A stretch of DNA of 64,000 nucleotides from Meloidogyne chitwoodi. Its lineage: Eukaryota; Nematoda; Chromadorea; Rhabditida; Meloidogynidae. The notes under the pieces were generated by a model, which saw only the letters and a program-made list of their open reading frames with translations, was not told where the DNA came from and made no database searches. The stretch is taken from contig JACZZP010000007.1 of the NCBI GenBank assembly GCA_015183035.1, positions 1,736,001 through 1,800,000 of the forward strand. The letters run 5' to 3'. Below are positions 1 to 13,340 of the stretch, one piece after another. A program made the translations under genes and the position numbers. Within the stretch, counting starts at the first letter, position 1; the number at the start of each line of letters is the position of its first letter.

Positions 1-3000
1 AAGTTCCAGGGGGTATGACTTTAATTAAAATAGTTTTTAATTACTCAACTTTTAGGCAGTCTAAGTTCATTAATTCGCTCCAAATGGGGTCCTCTTGATA
101 ATCTTCAAACAATGGCAATTTATGCGCGTCAAATCCTGGAAGGACTAAAATATTTACATTCACAAAAAATTGTCCATAGAGATATCAAAGGGGAAAATGT
201 TTTGGTGAATACTTACTCTGGTTTGTGCAAAATATCTGATTTTGGTACCTGTAAACGTCTTGCTGGCCTCAATCCTGTGACTGATACTTTCAAAGGAACA
301 TTACAATATATGGCTCCGGAAGTGATTACCGGGGGGCAAAGGGTTGGATTTTCTAAAAATTTTCTTAAAAATAAGTTTAAAATTTTTAATATATTTTTTG
401 GGTTGGGATTTTATTTTTCATTCACATATAATTATTTTTATTTTGTTTAAGGGTTATGGACCTGCTGCTGACATCTGGAGTTTTGGTAATTTTTAAATTT
501 TCTTTTTTAATTAAAAATATTTTTATTTTTAGGAGCAACATTAATAGAAATGGTCACTGGAAAACCACCATTTATTGAAGTTGGTTAAACTTTTTTTTTA
601 AATTTTTATATAGTTTTACCTTTAATTTAACACAGTTGGGTATTCCAGAGGCAGCTGTTTTCAAAGTAGGCATGCATGGAATGCATCCACCAATTCCTGA
701 ACATTTAGGTGAATTAGCAACAAATTTTATTAAAAGGTTTTTTTTAATTGTTCAAAAATTTTAAAAATTATATTTATTTTTAGCTGTTTCAAACCAGATG
801 CATCAGAACGACCTACAGCAAATGAATTACTTAATGATCCATTTATATTACAATATTTTGGAAATTCGTACAGAGGAAATAGCAGTAAAAAGAGAATTGA
901 TGGAGCTCCATCTATAAAACATCCAAGCAGTAAATTTAAATTTTATTTGATTAATTTAACATTAAATTTTTTATGGTCTAATATTTTATTATTCCTTTTT
1001 TTCTTAATTTTTTCTAAAAAAATAATCGTTAAGATTAATTTTTATTTTTAAGAATTTTATCGTTCCGCTTCTCATATGGGTGGAATGACTGCATCCGGGG
1101 CGACTGTTTCTGCATCAATTTCCGGTAATTTATTTAAACAACATAACTTTATTAAAATTTAATTTTTTTAAATAGAAACTGGAAATATCCCATCATCTCC
1201 AAATAGTCTTGGAAATTTATCACCTGTTACTACAATTAATAATGTTAATACTTGTACAGCTGTAACTTCTCTTCATATTAGCCCAATGATTGCTACTAAG
1301 CGAGGAAGTTGTGGAACAACATTAGAAACTAATAAAAGTACAGGAACTGGTAGTGGTGGTGGTATTAGTGGAAGACTTGGACATGAACGATTGAAATTGC
1401 GTATTGAACCTTGTCTCTCAACACCCTCATCTCTTGGATTTTCTGGGCCCTCTTGTAAAAAATTTTTTTAAATAAATTGTTCTATTAAATTATTTTTTCA
1501 GCCGCAAATCCAGTATTAATTAGTACTGCTTCTAATTGTTGCTGTACTGCCGCTTCTCCAAAATTAACACCAGCAACAGGAATCTTTTGTAATTCATCAA
1601 CAGCCTCTTCTTTACTTTCATTGGAAGCATTTCCAATTTCACAATTTGGTGGAAATGGTGGGGGATGTTTTCAACAACAACAGCAACAACAATATCATCA
1701 TCAAATGCGTGTTTGTGCAGCACATTCTAGGCAACAACCATCTAGTCCCTTGGCTATTCCACAAGTTTCTCAGCCTGCTAGGTATTAAAAAAAAATTTTT
1801 TTAATTTAAAATTCTTGTATAATACCTAATTTCAAATTTAGATATACTATAAGTATATTTAATTAAAATAATTTTGTTTTTAAATACAATCTTTTTTGGT
1901 CATATATTTTCCCTCGCTCCTCCAAATATAATTTTTCTTGAAAGTTAAAAAGTTTTTTTTACTTTAAATAACAATTTCTATATAATTAACTTTTTTAAAC
2001 ATATAAATATATTTTAAACCTCATTCTCTAACAATTGAATAATTTTCGTTTATTTTCTTTCTATTCGCTTAAGAGGATTGGGTTAAGGGAAAGAATTGTT
2101 TACCATTTTTGTGTCTATTTTACAATGATTAAAATTATTTTTTTCTGAAAATGTTTAAAAAAGACAGATTCGGAAAATTATTTTTAAAAGAAAATTGCAA
2201 AAGTGCAGGAAATTAAAAAAAAATAAATACATTAATATATCCTTTAAAAATGCCCTTTGTTGTTGTTAATATTATTAATTACTTATTTTTGTATAATAAT
2301 CGAACCAATTGTATTATTGTTAGCGAAAAAATTAATTTAGAATTAAAATACTATTTATTATATTATGATTTGTTTTTTAAAATAAATATTTTTGTGAAAT
2401 GTTTTTGAACTTTTTTTGATTAACCTTTGTTTCTTTTTTTTTTAATTTTTATTTGTAGGGATTATTAATATTTTAATTTTTAGTTTAATAAAAGAGTATA
2501 ACTTTTTTATTAAAAAAATCATTGTTTTTGATTATTTTTCTGTGTTTGCCAACGTTACGAAAGAGTTTGGGAAGAATGGATAGAGACATATTTAAATATA
2601 TTTTTATTTTATAAAATAGGGTTCATTACACACCTATTTTGAGGCAAAATGAAACACCTATTCCCTCAATAATATCTTCATTCATTTTTCTATTTATTTA
2701 ACTAAATTGTGTTTTCATTGCTTACTATTTTAATTTTTATTCAATATTTTGATTTTTTTATTATTAAAATTTGAAAAAATTTTAATAATAAAAAAATTTT
2801 TGAACAAACAATTTTATAAATATTTTTTTTTAGTCCAGTACGTGATTTCCAAACACCTCTAACAGCCAGTCCATCATTTGGCTCAGAGTCAGGGCCATTT
2901 ATTGCAGGAATTTCACCTTCTACAGCATTAAGCATTCCAGAAGAGAATTCTTTTTGTAATTTTTTCTTTACTCTTCAAAAAGAAGGTGAACGACGTGCAA

Positions 3001-4517
3001 CCCTTTTACTTATGTTGGAACAACATGAGGCACAGGTTTTTGAAAATAATCAAAGAATATCTTTTTTTTAAATATTAAATTTTAGATAATAGAAAAATGG
3101 CACGAACAATTATCATTAGAAATAGGTGTTGATGATCTTATTATTTCTAAAGAATCACTTACACAATTATTACAAGGACTTAGAGTTTGTGTTAAATATT
3201 TTGTATTATAAATAATTTTATTTTATTTTAGCTTTTTATTTTACCAAAAGAAGGAGGCGGTGGAGGTGAAAATGCAGCAGAATATTTACAAAATATTATT
3301 TCTACAATTTCACAACGAAAGTTAAATCCTAGACAGGATTCTTTAGTACCAATTAATCAATTAACCATTGCACTTTATCTTTTTCCTACAACGGTAGTTA
3401 AATAAACTTATTATTTTTTAATTTTTTCATCAATTTTTTTTGTCGTTTTCTATCCTTTTATTAATTATTTTTAGGTACAACCATTACTTAAATTACAAAA
3501 AATCAAACCACATTGGATGTTTACATTAGATGACCTTATTAGAAATGCTGTTCAACAAGCCTTACGTTTATTAAAACCAGAAGAAGAAGAACAACAACAA
3601 TTAACACATTCTGAACAACAACAACAACAACATTTTCTTCGACAACAGCAACATCAAGTCCCTCCAATTTGTTGTATTGATGTTAATAATCAACAACAAC
3701 AATCACCTTCTCTTATACAATCTATTGGAGCTTCTTCCTCTACTTTGTCTTCTTATTCTGAACAAATAAAAATGTTTATTGTTTTTTAAATTAGATAATT
3801 AACTTCTTTTTTTAAAAAAATAGGCTCTGTGATGAATTAATAACTGTTGAAAAACGTTTACTTGGAGTTCTTGAAGCAGCATTCTCTGAACGTCAAGAAC
3901 GTATTCGTGCATTTTATAATGTTGCTTCCGTTTCTAATAATTTACAACAACAACAAAATTTGTTACTTTCTTCATCTAATGATGATAGTGGTATTGGAAG
4001 TGGTGGAACTTTGGCATTTACTAATAATGCTCCGTAAATATATATTTTTAAAAAATATTTAGATTTTTTTGCAATATTTTTTAAGTGTTGATATTGATTT
4101 GGAAGGAGATGAACCAGTTCGTGAATGGCTACATAAAATAGGTTGTGATGAAATTTCTATTGAATTAATTGAACGTGAATGTTATACAAAACGTGATTTG
4201 TTAGAATTAGTAACACGTGAAGAGTTAATTCGGTTGGGAATACGGTATGTTATTTAATTGGGTTTGTTTAAATTAATCTAATTTAGTGGAGGACTTGCAT
4301 GTCGAATTTGGAGGCATATTGTTAGGTCACGAATGGACAATTCTAAAGTATTTTATTAATTTTATATTATTTATTTAATTTTAAAATAAAGATATTCAGT
4401 CCATCAATCTCAGCAACAACACAATCAATTAGTAATACTCCTCCTTTAACTTCTAGATTAGTTGGAGGTTGTGGAAGTGTTTCTTCTTTTTCTGTTTTAC
4501 GTAATCAACGGAATTAA
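1..4517 (+). CDS. nsy-1: ASK1/NSY-1-type MAP kinase kinase kinase, 5' partial
   Basis: Mitogen-activated kinase kinase kinase of the ASK (MAP3K5/MAP3K15, C. elegans NSY-1) group, which activates p38/JNK MAPKKs in stress, immune and neuronal-fate signalling in the cytoplasm. Exons by phase: 1-12, 56-342, 452-485, 533-579, 636-736, 784-929, 1053-1124, 1176-1454, 1502-1781, 2834-3035, 3086-3184, 3232-3393, 3475-3773, 3824-4033, 4086-4244, 4287-4347, 4392-4517. The kinase half starts before the window (glycine loop and Lys are missing). Visible: catalytic loop [14 protein letters not shown], the activation segment [12 protein letters not shown], and the ASK-type stretch [17 protein letters not shown]. 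Then a Ser/Gln/Asn-rich linker, a conserved regulatory block ([16 protein letters not shown]) and a C-terminal SAM-like domain ([19 protein letters not shown], about 4100-4340). One long intron (1782-2833). The family call is secure; orthology to nsy-1 rests on domain order. Confidence 0.9.
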
Positions 4518-7500
4518 CTTAATTTTTTTTAAATTTATTTTTGCCATCAAATTATTTTTTTTCTTAAAATTTATTTGTGATTATTTTAAAAATCATTCCA
4601 ACAATTCGATTTTTTAATTTATTTTTTTTTTAACTTTTTTTCTTTTTAATCTAACTCGGTGATTTAAAAACAATAATAATAATATACATATTATTTCTTT
4701 TCTATTTTCTAAAAAATATAATCTTTAATAAAAATAATATTGTTTCTTCTAATCAAATTAATTTAATTTTTATAAATAAATAAATATTATTTAATTATTA
4801 AAATCCTTTAAAAATTGAGAAATATTTTTTTTTCATTCAAAATTTATAGAAAACATTATATAATTTTAAATAAATTTTAATTTTTGGCCAAATAATTTAG
4901 AATGTCCAAATATTCCTAAAATATCAGACATAATTAATTCTTTAAAATTAAATATTTTATTCACTCAAAATTTAATTATTTAAATTTAAAAAATAATAAA
5001 AAATTTAATTTTTTTCTTATTTTTTATTTTTCAATTTTCCCTGACATATTAAAACGTAAATTATAATAATTTTTAATAATTATATTTATTTTTAATGTAA
5101 AAACATATTTTTAATAATAATACGACGACAAATCCGTTTAGTAGTTTTTTTTTAATTTTGTCATTTTATTAATATCCTTTAAATATATTTTTTTCTTGTT
5201 TATTAATTTATATGTAAAACTATAATTAAATTTATTAAAGAGGATTAGAAAATTGCTACACGTGTTGTTATTTATTAAATAAAATTAAAATTAAAATTAG
5301 TTTTTGTTTATTTATTTTATTAAATAATAAATTAATTAATTAATTTAAAATTACTTGGGGAGGGACTTTTTAAAACACAAACTTTTAAATTGCCTTTATA
5401 GCCCCTTAATTATAAATATAGATGAACCTTTTATTTAGATATTCTTTTTAAATTATTATATAAATTTTAGAATTTTTTGTTGAGTATTTTTAAATTTATT
5501 AGAAAAAACTTTTAAACTTTTTTTTTTTGATTAAACAATTTTGTTTATAATTTTTATGTGTCTAAATGTCAAATTTTATTTAAATTTATTTTTAATTTAC
5601 TATTTCTAATAATTTAATAAATTTATAAATAAATTTTAAAGATAATTTTTATTTATAAAAATTAAAAAAATTAATTTTCCGTATTTATTTTTTTTATTTA
5701 ATATTATTTTGAACAAAATAAAATATTAAATATATATTATTTAATAATTAATTACTTAAAAAACGTCAGAATATAAAAACAAAGAAAAAAGGGCATTTTA
5801 TTAAAGAAATAATTAAAAAGAGGAAATAAAAAAATTATTATTTATTATTATTTTATTATTTAATATATATTAATTTATTTAAAAATAATATTAAAAAAAA
5901 TAAATATTTTTTAATAATTAAATAAACAAAAACAGACAAACAAATAAATTGGTTTACGTTATAGACTTAAAGGGATTATAATTTAACTTTTAAAAGATAA
6001 ATTAATATTTTTTAAATTGACCGTAAATAATTGATAAAAAAATTTTTTTTTATCAATTATTATTTTAATTAAAATTTTATTAAATTTATTTTATTACGTA
6101 AATTTTAATTAAAATATATTTAATTATTTTAACCTATATTTTTATTTAATCTTTACTTGGAAATATATTTTTTAATTTTATAAACCTTATTTTTTAATTA
6201 AATGATATTTAAAAAATATTTTTAGGCTTCTTTTTAAGTATTTTTTATTTATTTTGAACATTTTATTAGATTAATATTTTAAAAATATTTAATTAATAAT
6301 TATTTATTTAAATATTATTAAATTATTAAATTTTAATTTAAAATAATTAATTTAATATTTTTTCTAATAATTAAAAAAAATTTCAGAATTTTTTTAATTA
6401 TTTTCCCAATGGCCAAAAAATATAAAAATATAAACGAGAAACTTGAAGTTTATTTTTATTTTCTTTATTTTTCTAAAAATAAATAAAAATGATTTTAGCC
6501 AATTTAAAAACATAAAATTATTAAAAATAAATATTTTCTTTTGCACAATTTATTTTTTTATACTTTAAACTTTTTTGCAACATTTTTTTAAATTTTAATA
6601 TTTTTGTAAAATATTTTTAAAATTAAATAATAAATAGGGGAAACTCTTTTCTGTATCTTTTTTTATTTTTCTTTTCAAATTTTTATAAAATTTAATTAAA
6701 TATTAAAAAATTAATTTTTGTATTTTAGAAAATTATAAACATTTTTATTAAACAAAAAATAAATTTATTTATTTATAATTTTTATTTTAAAAACTAGTGC
6801 TTAATTATTATATTATTTTTACTCTATTTTTAGTTATTAAAATTATATTATAATTATATTATTTATTTAATGAATTAAATAAATAAATATTTATTTTATT
6901 TTATTATTTAATTCTCTTATAATTAATTATTATAAATAAATAAATAATTATTATAATTTTAATTAACAAATCTAAATACGTTTTTAATAAATAAATATAA
7001 ATAAACATATAATACCTATTTTTTTATTGTCATTCTATTTATTTTTATTTTTAATTAATTAATTAAAAATACATTTATTTTTTATTCAAATTCGTAAAAA
7101 TCCTTTTCCGTTTATTAAATAATCTTTTAAATATATTTTATTTTTAAACAAATCCAGATATATATAATATATTTATTTTTTTTTAAAAAAAGGACAATAT
7201 TTAACTCTCCCCTTTTTAATATACGCAAGCAAAGAAAGATTGCGTGGGGATGCGCACATGCATTTTTGATATTTCCGGTCTTTTTCTCTCTCTTTGCCCT
7301 TTTTAGCTATTAAATCTTTTTTTATTCGTCCATTTTGGAAATCCTCTTCCGACGATTCCCCACTTTTGGTGTTGTTTACTTTTATTTTTTTTTCTTCCTT
7401 TCTTTATACGCAATTTTGCTCACGTTTTAATATTTTGCCCCCATTTAAAAATTATTTTATTTAAAAATAAAATAATTTTTACATTATATAAATATAAATA

Positions 7501-10500
7501 TATATTTTTAAAATATTTTATTTATTTTTATATTTTTAAAAAATATTTAATTATTATTTTTTATATTTTTAAGATTCTAAATTTTTTTGTTTATTATTTA
7601 ATTAAAATACAATATCATAAATTCAACACAAAAAAACCTTTTTTATTTTATTTTACTTTTTTAATTTATTACAATACAAAAATTAATAATTTAATTATTT
7701 TACTTAAAAAAAAGTTAACTCATTTTGACCTTTTTAAAAAAATATTTTTTTATTTTTTTACCCAAATTTCGACATATTTATTTATTTATTTAGTACTTTT
7801 ATTACCGGAAAAGGAAATATATATATTTAATTTCTTTTCTAAAAATTATTTAACTTTATTTTTACTTCCTTTTAATTTTTTATTGACCTTTTTTTTAAAA
7901 AATCCAACCAACTTAATCTTCAATTTTTTCTATTGTTATTTTATCAGTACAATTTTACTATTAAAAAAAAAATATTATTTTTTTATTTGCAAAAAAGAAG
8001 CCAGTCATTTAATAATAAAAATATAGGTATATATATATTAATAATGCTTCCGCCTATTATTTCCTTTCTTTTCCAATATTATTATTATTATTTTGTTGTT
8101 GTTGTCTCATCAAATTAGCTTTTTGTTAGTACATATTATTAGCCTTTTTCCTTTCTAATTATTTCCCCTCTTTTTTTAATATTTTTTCATTATGGCTTCT
8201 TCTCCGTTGTTTTTATTTTTTTATTATAATCATTGATGTATTAAAGAAGACTAAAAAATAATATAGGTATTTTATTTTTACAGTCCTTTTATACTATTCC
8301 GGAAAGTTTTTCCGGAATATAAAATTAAATTAAAAAAGAATGTTTTACCAATTCTCTTCTTTTATAATACAAACTTAAAACTTGAAACATTTTTAATTAA
8401 ATAGTACAGTATATATTTAATTAAATTATAATAAACTCAATTATAATTTATTTAAATATTTTTTTAATAAAATTAGAATTATTTAAATTTAAATTTTAAA
8501 TTTATTTTTTAATATTTTAATAAATATATTAATTAACCCTAAAATGTGATGATGATTTATTTTTTAAATTTTATAAATTTAAAAATATTTCTGTTTTTTT
8601 AATAATTTAAAATTCTTTTTTTTAATAATTTTTTTATATTTTCTAATTTTTTTTTGTTAATTTTTAACAAAATAATTAAATATTCATAATATTTAATTTA
8701 TTATTTTTTCTTTGTTTATTATTTTTTAACAGACAAAAATGTTTCTTTCCGGTTGACAATTTTCCAAGTTTTAGTGCAAAATTAATTATTTATTTATTTA
8801 ATATTATTATGTAAATTAAATTAAATTAAAAAAAAGAAAATAAAAAGTACAAAATTGTTTAAATAAATTTTAAATTTTTTTATTTGAATATATTTATTTA
8901 TTTAATTTTATAAATATTTTTTTAATAATTTAATTTTAGATTTTAAATGCTGATTTTTATTCACAAATTATTTTAAAAAATATGTATCAAATCAGCTCTT
9001 ATAATTTTAAAATAAATATTTTAAAAACAAAAAATATTTATTAATTTAATTTTGGCAGCAAAAAATTTATATAAAATATTTTTTAATATTTTATTTATTC
9101 ATTTGACCATTTTACCCAATTTTTATAAAAATAATATTTTATTAACTACATTTTTCAATTATATTTTTAAAATTTATTTAATTATCTTCTCATATTTCAA
9201 CTTTTTTAAATTTAAAATTAAAAATAATTATTTGTTTATTTCCTTTTTTGGGTTATATTATTTAATAAAATAAAATTATACTTCCTTAATAATATTTTTA
9301 ATTTTATTTATTTCCTTTTCCGATTTATTTAATCCTTAAAAATTAAGTTTAATATATTTATTTATAAATAAATATATTAACTTTTCATCATTTTATTAAA
9401 AACATTTTTTTGGATTTTTGTTTTATTTCCCTATTTTTTTTAATACCAAAAAAAAACTTTCCTTATAATTATTATTTAAAAGTTTATTTTTATTTAATTA
9501 AATAAATTATTTAAAATAAAATTTAACTATTTTAAATATTAAAAAAATAATAAATAGTGTCAATAATTTTTTTTAAAATTAATCTTTTGGGTAAAACATT
9601 AAATTAGACTAGAATCATATTTTTAAATTTAATTAAAAAATTGAACTTTTTTTTAATATTTTTTTTTTAAATTTTATTTTTTAAACTTTATATAAATATA
9701 TTTAAAAAAAATAAATAATAATAATATATAAAATTAAATATTTTAAAAAATTAATAATAATATTTTTTTTTTAATATTTTTTATTAAATAAAAATTTTAA
9801 AATATTTAAAAAATGAACTAATCTTTTATTTTTTCATTTTATAAAATAATCTTAATTCCCTCTAATGATAATAAAAAAATATTATTTTTGCATAAAAAAT
9901 TCTTTCTCTCAAAAAAATATTTTTTTTTTCCGGAAATATTTTTGTAATAAATAAATAAATAATTCTTTAACGTAACAAGAGAGGTCATCTTTTTTAATAT
10001 TTTAAATTATATAAAATAAAATATTTTTTTTAGAGATTTAACATTTTTTCTATTTAATCAGCTAAATTTGAACTACTAAAAGAGTGCATAAAGTTTAAAG
10101 AAATATTTATTTTTTATTTAATAAATTATTTTTTTTTTTTTAAACAAACAATTCTGGATGTTTAATTTTTTTAATAATTTTAAAAAATGGTTTCCTAATA
10201 TTTTTTATTTATTTTTAAAAATAATTTTCTAGATTTTTAATTATTTACATCATTTAAATAATTCTTTTAAAAAAATATATTTAATTTTTGATTTAAAAAT
10301 ATATATTCTAAAATAAAAATATTTTTATAGAAGCCTTAAATTTAATTATTTTTAGTTTTTATTGCCTATCCCATTATTTTTAACTTTTTAATAAAAAGAA
10401 TTTTTTTTAAGATTATTTTAATTCACTCATTATTTTATTTAATAAATCGTCATTTATTAATTCTTTTTAAAATCATCTAAATGATTATTATAATGAAGTA

Positions 10501-11508
10501 TTATTCATTTTTTTATTAATAAATAAATAAAATATATTTTATTTATTTTAAAAAATAATAAATTTTTTAAATTTCTTTAAAAAATTTATTTTAATAATTT
10601 TTTTAATTTTTAAGAATTATTTTATTGAAAAATTTTAATTTGAATTTATAAAATTAAAAAAAAATACTTTTTTTTATTTTTTAATTTAATTAAAAAAAAA
10701 TAAATAAATTAATAAAAATATTATTAAATTATTTAAAATTTATTTTCAAAATATTTTTTAATTTATAAATTAAAAAAAAAATTAAAAAATTTTAGAAGAA
10801 AAAAAAACGGAAATATCCCCCTCTTCTTCTATTAATTAATTATTACCTCATATATTTATTTAATCTTTTTATTTATTTATTTTTAAATTTATTTAAATAA
10901 ATAAATAACCTTATTATTTAATTTTTAAATTTAATTATTCTTTTGACGCAAAAATATTTTTTTTATTAAAAGAACTCTTATTTAAAATAAAATAATTTGT
11001 TTTTTGGTTAATTAAAAAAATTATTTTAGGGGAAACCTTTTTTTCTTAATTCTTTAAAAAATTAGAAAAAAAATTAATTTTTTTTTTAATCCTTATTTTT
11101 ATTAATATTTTTTCTTTAATTTTAAAAAATTTAAAAATGTCTGAAATTATTTAAATTTATTATATATTTTTTAAATGAATCAACACTTTTTTTTGTCATT
11201 TTTAAGGAATTTTTTTTTTTAAAAAGGAATTTTAATAAAAAAATATATTTTAAAGGTGAATTCTTTTTTTTAATTTTATTCTTAATTTTGTTGAGAGAAT
11301 GTTTGATTAAAATTAATTTTTAAATTTATTTTTTAAAAATTAATTAAATATTTTAATTTATTTTCTAATTTTATGTATTTATTTAAAAATATTATTTAAT
11401 TAAATTAATTATTTTATTTATTTATTTTAACAGTTTTTAACGAAAAGAGTTTTGACCTTTTTTTAATTTTATTATTTAAATAAATAAATATATTTAATTC
11501 TACAAATA
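4518..11508. other. AT-rich gene-free spacer
   Basis: About 7 kb, overwhelmingly A and T, with runs of TTTATTT and AATAAATAAATA. Open frames here (7933-8118, 9052-9273) are Phe/Leu/Ile/Asn/Lys strings expected from composition, with no recognisable domain. A less AT-biased patch at 7200-7440 (GCGTGGGGATGCGCACATGC near 7240, then CT-rich sequence) is the only sign of selected sequence. I see no gene. Confidence 0.7.
7200..7440. promoter_or_regulatory. GC-richer island in desert, possible regulatory DNA
   Basis: A roughly 240-base patch with balanced composition stands out from AT flanks. It contains GCGTGGGGATGCGCACATGC, a TTTCCGG word, and pyrimidine tracts. There is no coding frame. It could be a distal enhancer, a non-coding exon or an old mobile-element remnant. 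The call rests on composition only. Confidence 0.25.
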
Positions 11509-12415
11509 CTTAGGTTGTAAACTAAATAATGAGCCCCCTTGAGAAAAATAAAATAAACATTTTTTAAAAATCAGCAAAATATTTTTATGATTCAAGATTG
11601 GTATCATTTTAATCCTTATTGAATCCCAATTTTTTTGAAAAAAGATCATAATCACAGATTTAAAATTTGGGGAATTAGAGTCAAAATAATATTTTATCAT
11701 TTTTTGTGTATAACCATGTTCAATGGGATTTTAAGCCACTTTCACAAAAGATAAAAATTAGATTTGAATATTTTTCGATAGAGTAAAGTCTGATGAATAT
11801 TTTGATATAAAAAGTTTTTATGGAAAATCTTTTTTTTGAATTTTTATTGAACTTTGAAAAAAAGATCAATTTTGGCAATAATGCCAAAATTGTTTTTTGA
11901 GTAAAATAGGGGTAAAATCTCTTTTTAAAAAGTTGTTTTTTGCATATTATGCATTACTTTTACAAATTATATTAATTTATAAAAAAATTAGAAATTAATA
12001 GATAATTTTGGCCAAACTCAAAAAACGACTTTTTGAAATCCCCCCAAAAAATGTACTTTGTTCAGAAGGATATTCCAGACGAACTAATTTTTTCCAAATT
12101 TTTTTTTATTTATGGCATGAAAGAAGACATCCGTACTGTTCTATTGGAATATATTTTAAAGCCCCTGCATGTGTATTTGGCTTATTAAAACTTTTAGAAA
12201 ATTTTGGCAAAAAATTTTTTTTGACTATGTTTAGAAAAAAGGCCAAAGCTCAATCAAAATAAAAGCAAAATCTTAGAAACTTTATATCTATAAAGTAAAC
12301 ATGTTAATTAATAAGATAAAAAAAGAATTAGGCAAATCCATTAATAAATATAAAAGTTATGAATTTTTAAAAATTTTAAAATTAAGGGGGCTCATTATTT
12401 AGTTTACAACCTAAG
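11509..12415. mobile_element. Mariner/Tc1-type element, probably non-autonomous
   Basis: Two perfect 32-base terminal inverted repeats, 11509-11540 and 12384-12415, beginning CTTAGGTTGTAAACTAAATA. The element is flanked by TA on both sides (11507-11508 and 12416-12417), the target duplication of the Tc1/mariner superfamily. Total length is 907 bases. Interior frames (84 codons at 12008-12262 plus strand; 66 codons minus strand at 11500-11700) show no DDE/D transposase motif I can recognise, so I call it non-autonomous. An 11-base-stem hairpin (CAATTTTGGCA, 11867-11892) lies inside. Identical ends suggest recent mobility. Confidence 0.85.
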
Positions 12416-12417
12416 TA

Positions 12418-13340
12418 AATTATTTTTTTTTTAAACAATTTTTTATTTCTGTAAAAGTACTTATTTTAAAAAATATTAAATATTTTTTAATCTTTTTATT
12501 GTTAAAATAAACTTTATTTTTTTTAAATTAATTTTATAAATTTATTTATTTATTTTTTTAAATTAAAATTATTTATTAATCAAAAAAATATTTTAAAAAA
12601 TTATCAACTTTTTAAAATGTCTCCTTACATTTCTAAAATTAATTTTTTAATTTTTTACTTTTTTTTTATCTAAATAAAATAATATTTTTTAAATATTATT
12701 TTATATTTAATTTATGCTTATAATTACTAGTTTTTTATAAAATATTTTTCCTTTACAAATAAATTTATTTTATTTTAATTTATAAATAAATAAATAAATA
12801 ATATAATAATTTTTTTTAATTCCCTATTTTAATTTAATATCTTCTATTTTATTTATCAACCAATTTTTAAACCTTTTAAATTTTTTCTATTGTATTTTTT
12901 CAAACACGTGTGATAAAAAAAATTTTTTTTGTGTGCGTGTCTCTGTCTATTTAATAAAGTCTTTTATAGGATATTTAATAATTAATAAACTTAAACCTTT
13001 TTATTTAAATAAAATATATTAAATATATTAATTTATTGTTAAATTATTAAAATAAAAATATTTTATTTAATTTTAAAAAATTATTTTTTAATTTTATAAA
13101 AATTAAAAAGAATTTTTCTTTTTAATTTAAATTATTTTTTTCTTTTAAAAATATTAAAAATTGACTTTATTAAAAAAATAAAATTATTTTTTAAATCTGT
13201 CTCATCTTTTTTATTTAAATATTTCTTAGAAGATAATAATGACTTTAATAATTATTTTAAATTATTTATTTATTTAAAAATATTTTAATTAAATATTTTA
13301 TTTTTTTAGTTAATAATAATAAAATAATTATATTTAAAAA
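12418..13340. other. AT-rich upstream region of the GPCR gene
   Basis: Mostly A/T homopolymers and short ATT repeats. One slightly richer patch near 12900-12960 has CACGTGTG and a TGTGTGCGTGTCTCTGTC stretch, possibly part of the promoter of the following GPCR. No gene seen. Confidence 0.5.

Noticed and set aside
9052..9273. 73-codon hydrophobic frame in the first desert
   Set aside because: Amino-acid content follows the local T/A composition; no true ATG or supporting exon.
12008..12262. 84-codon frame inside the mariner-type element as a transposase remnant
   Set aside because: No DDE/D motif, helix-turn-helix or WVPHEL-type phrase recognised; kept only as part of the element.
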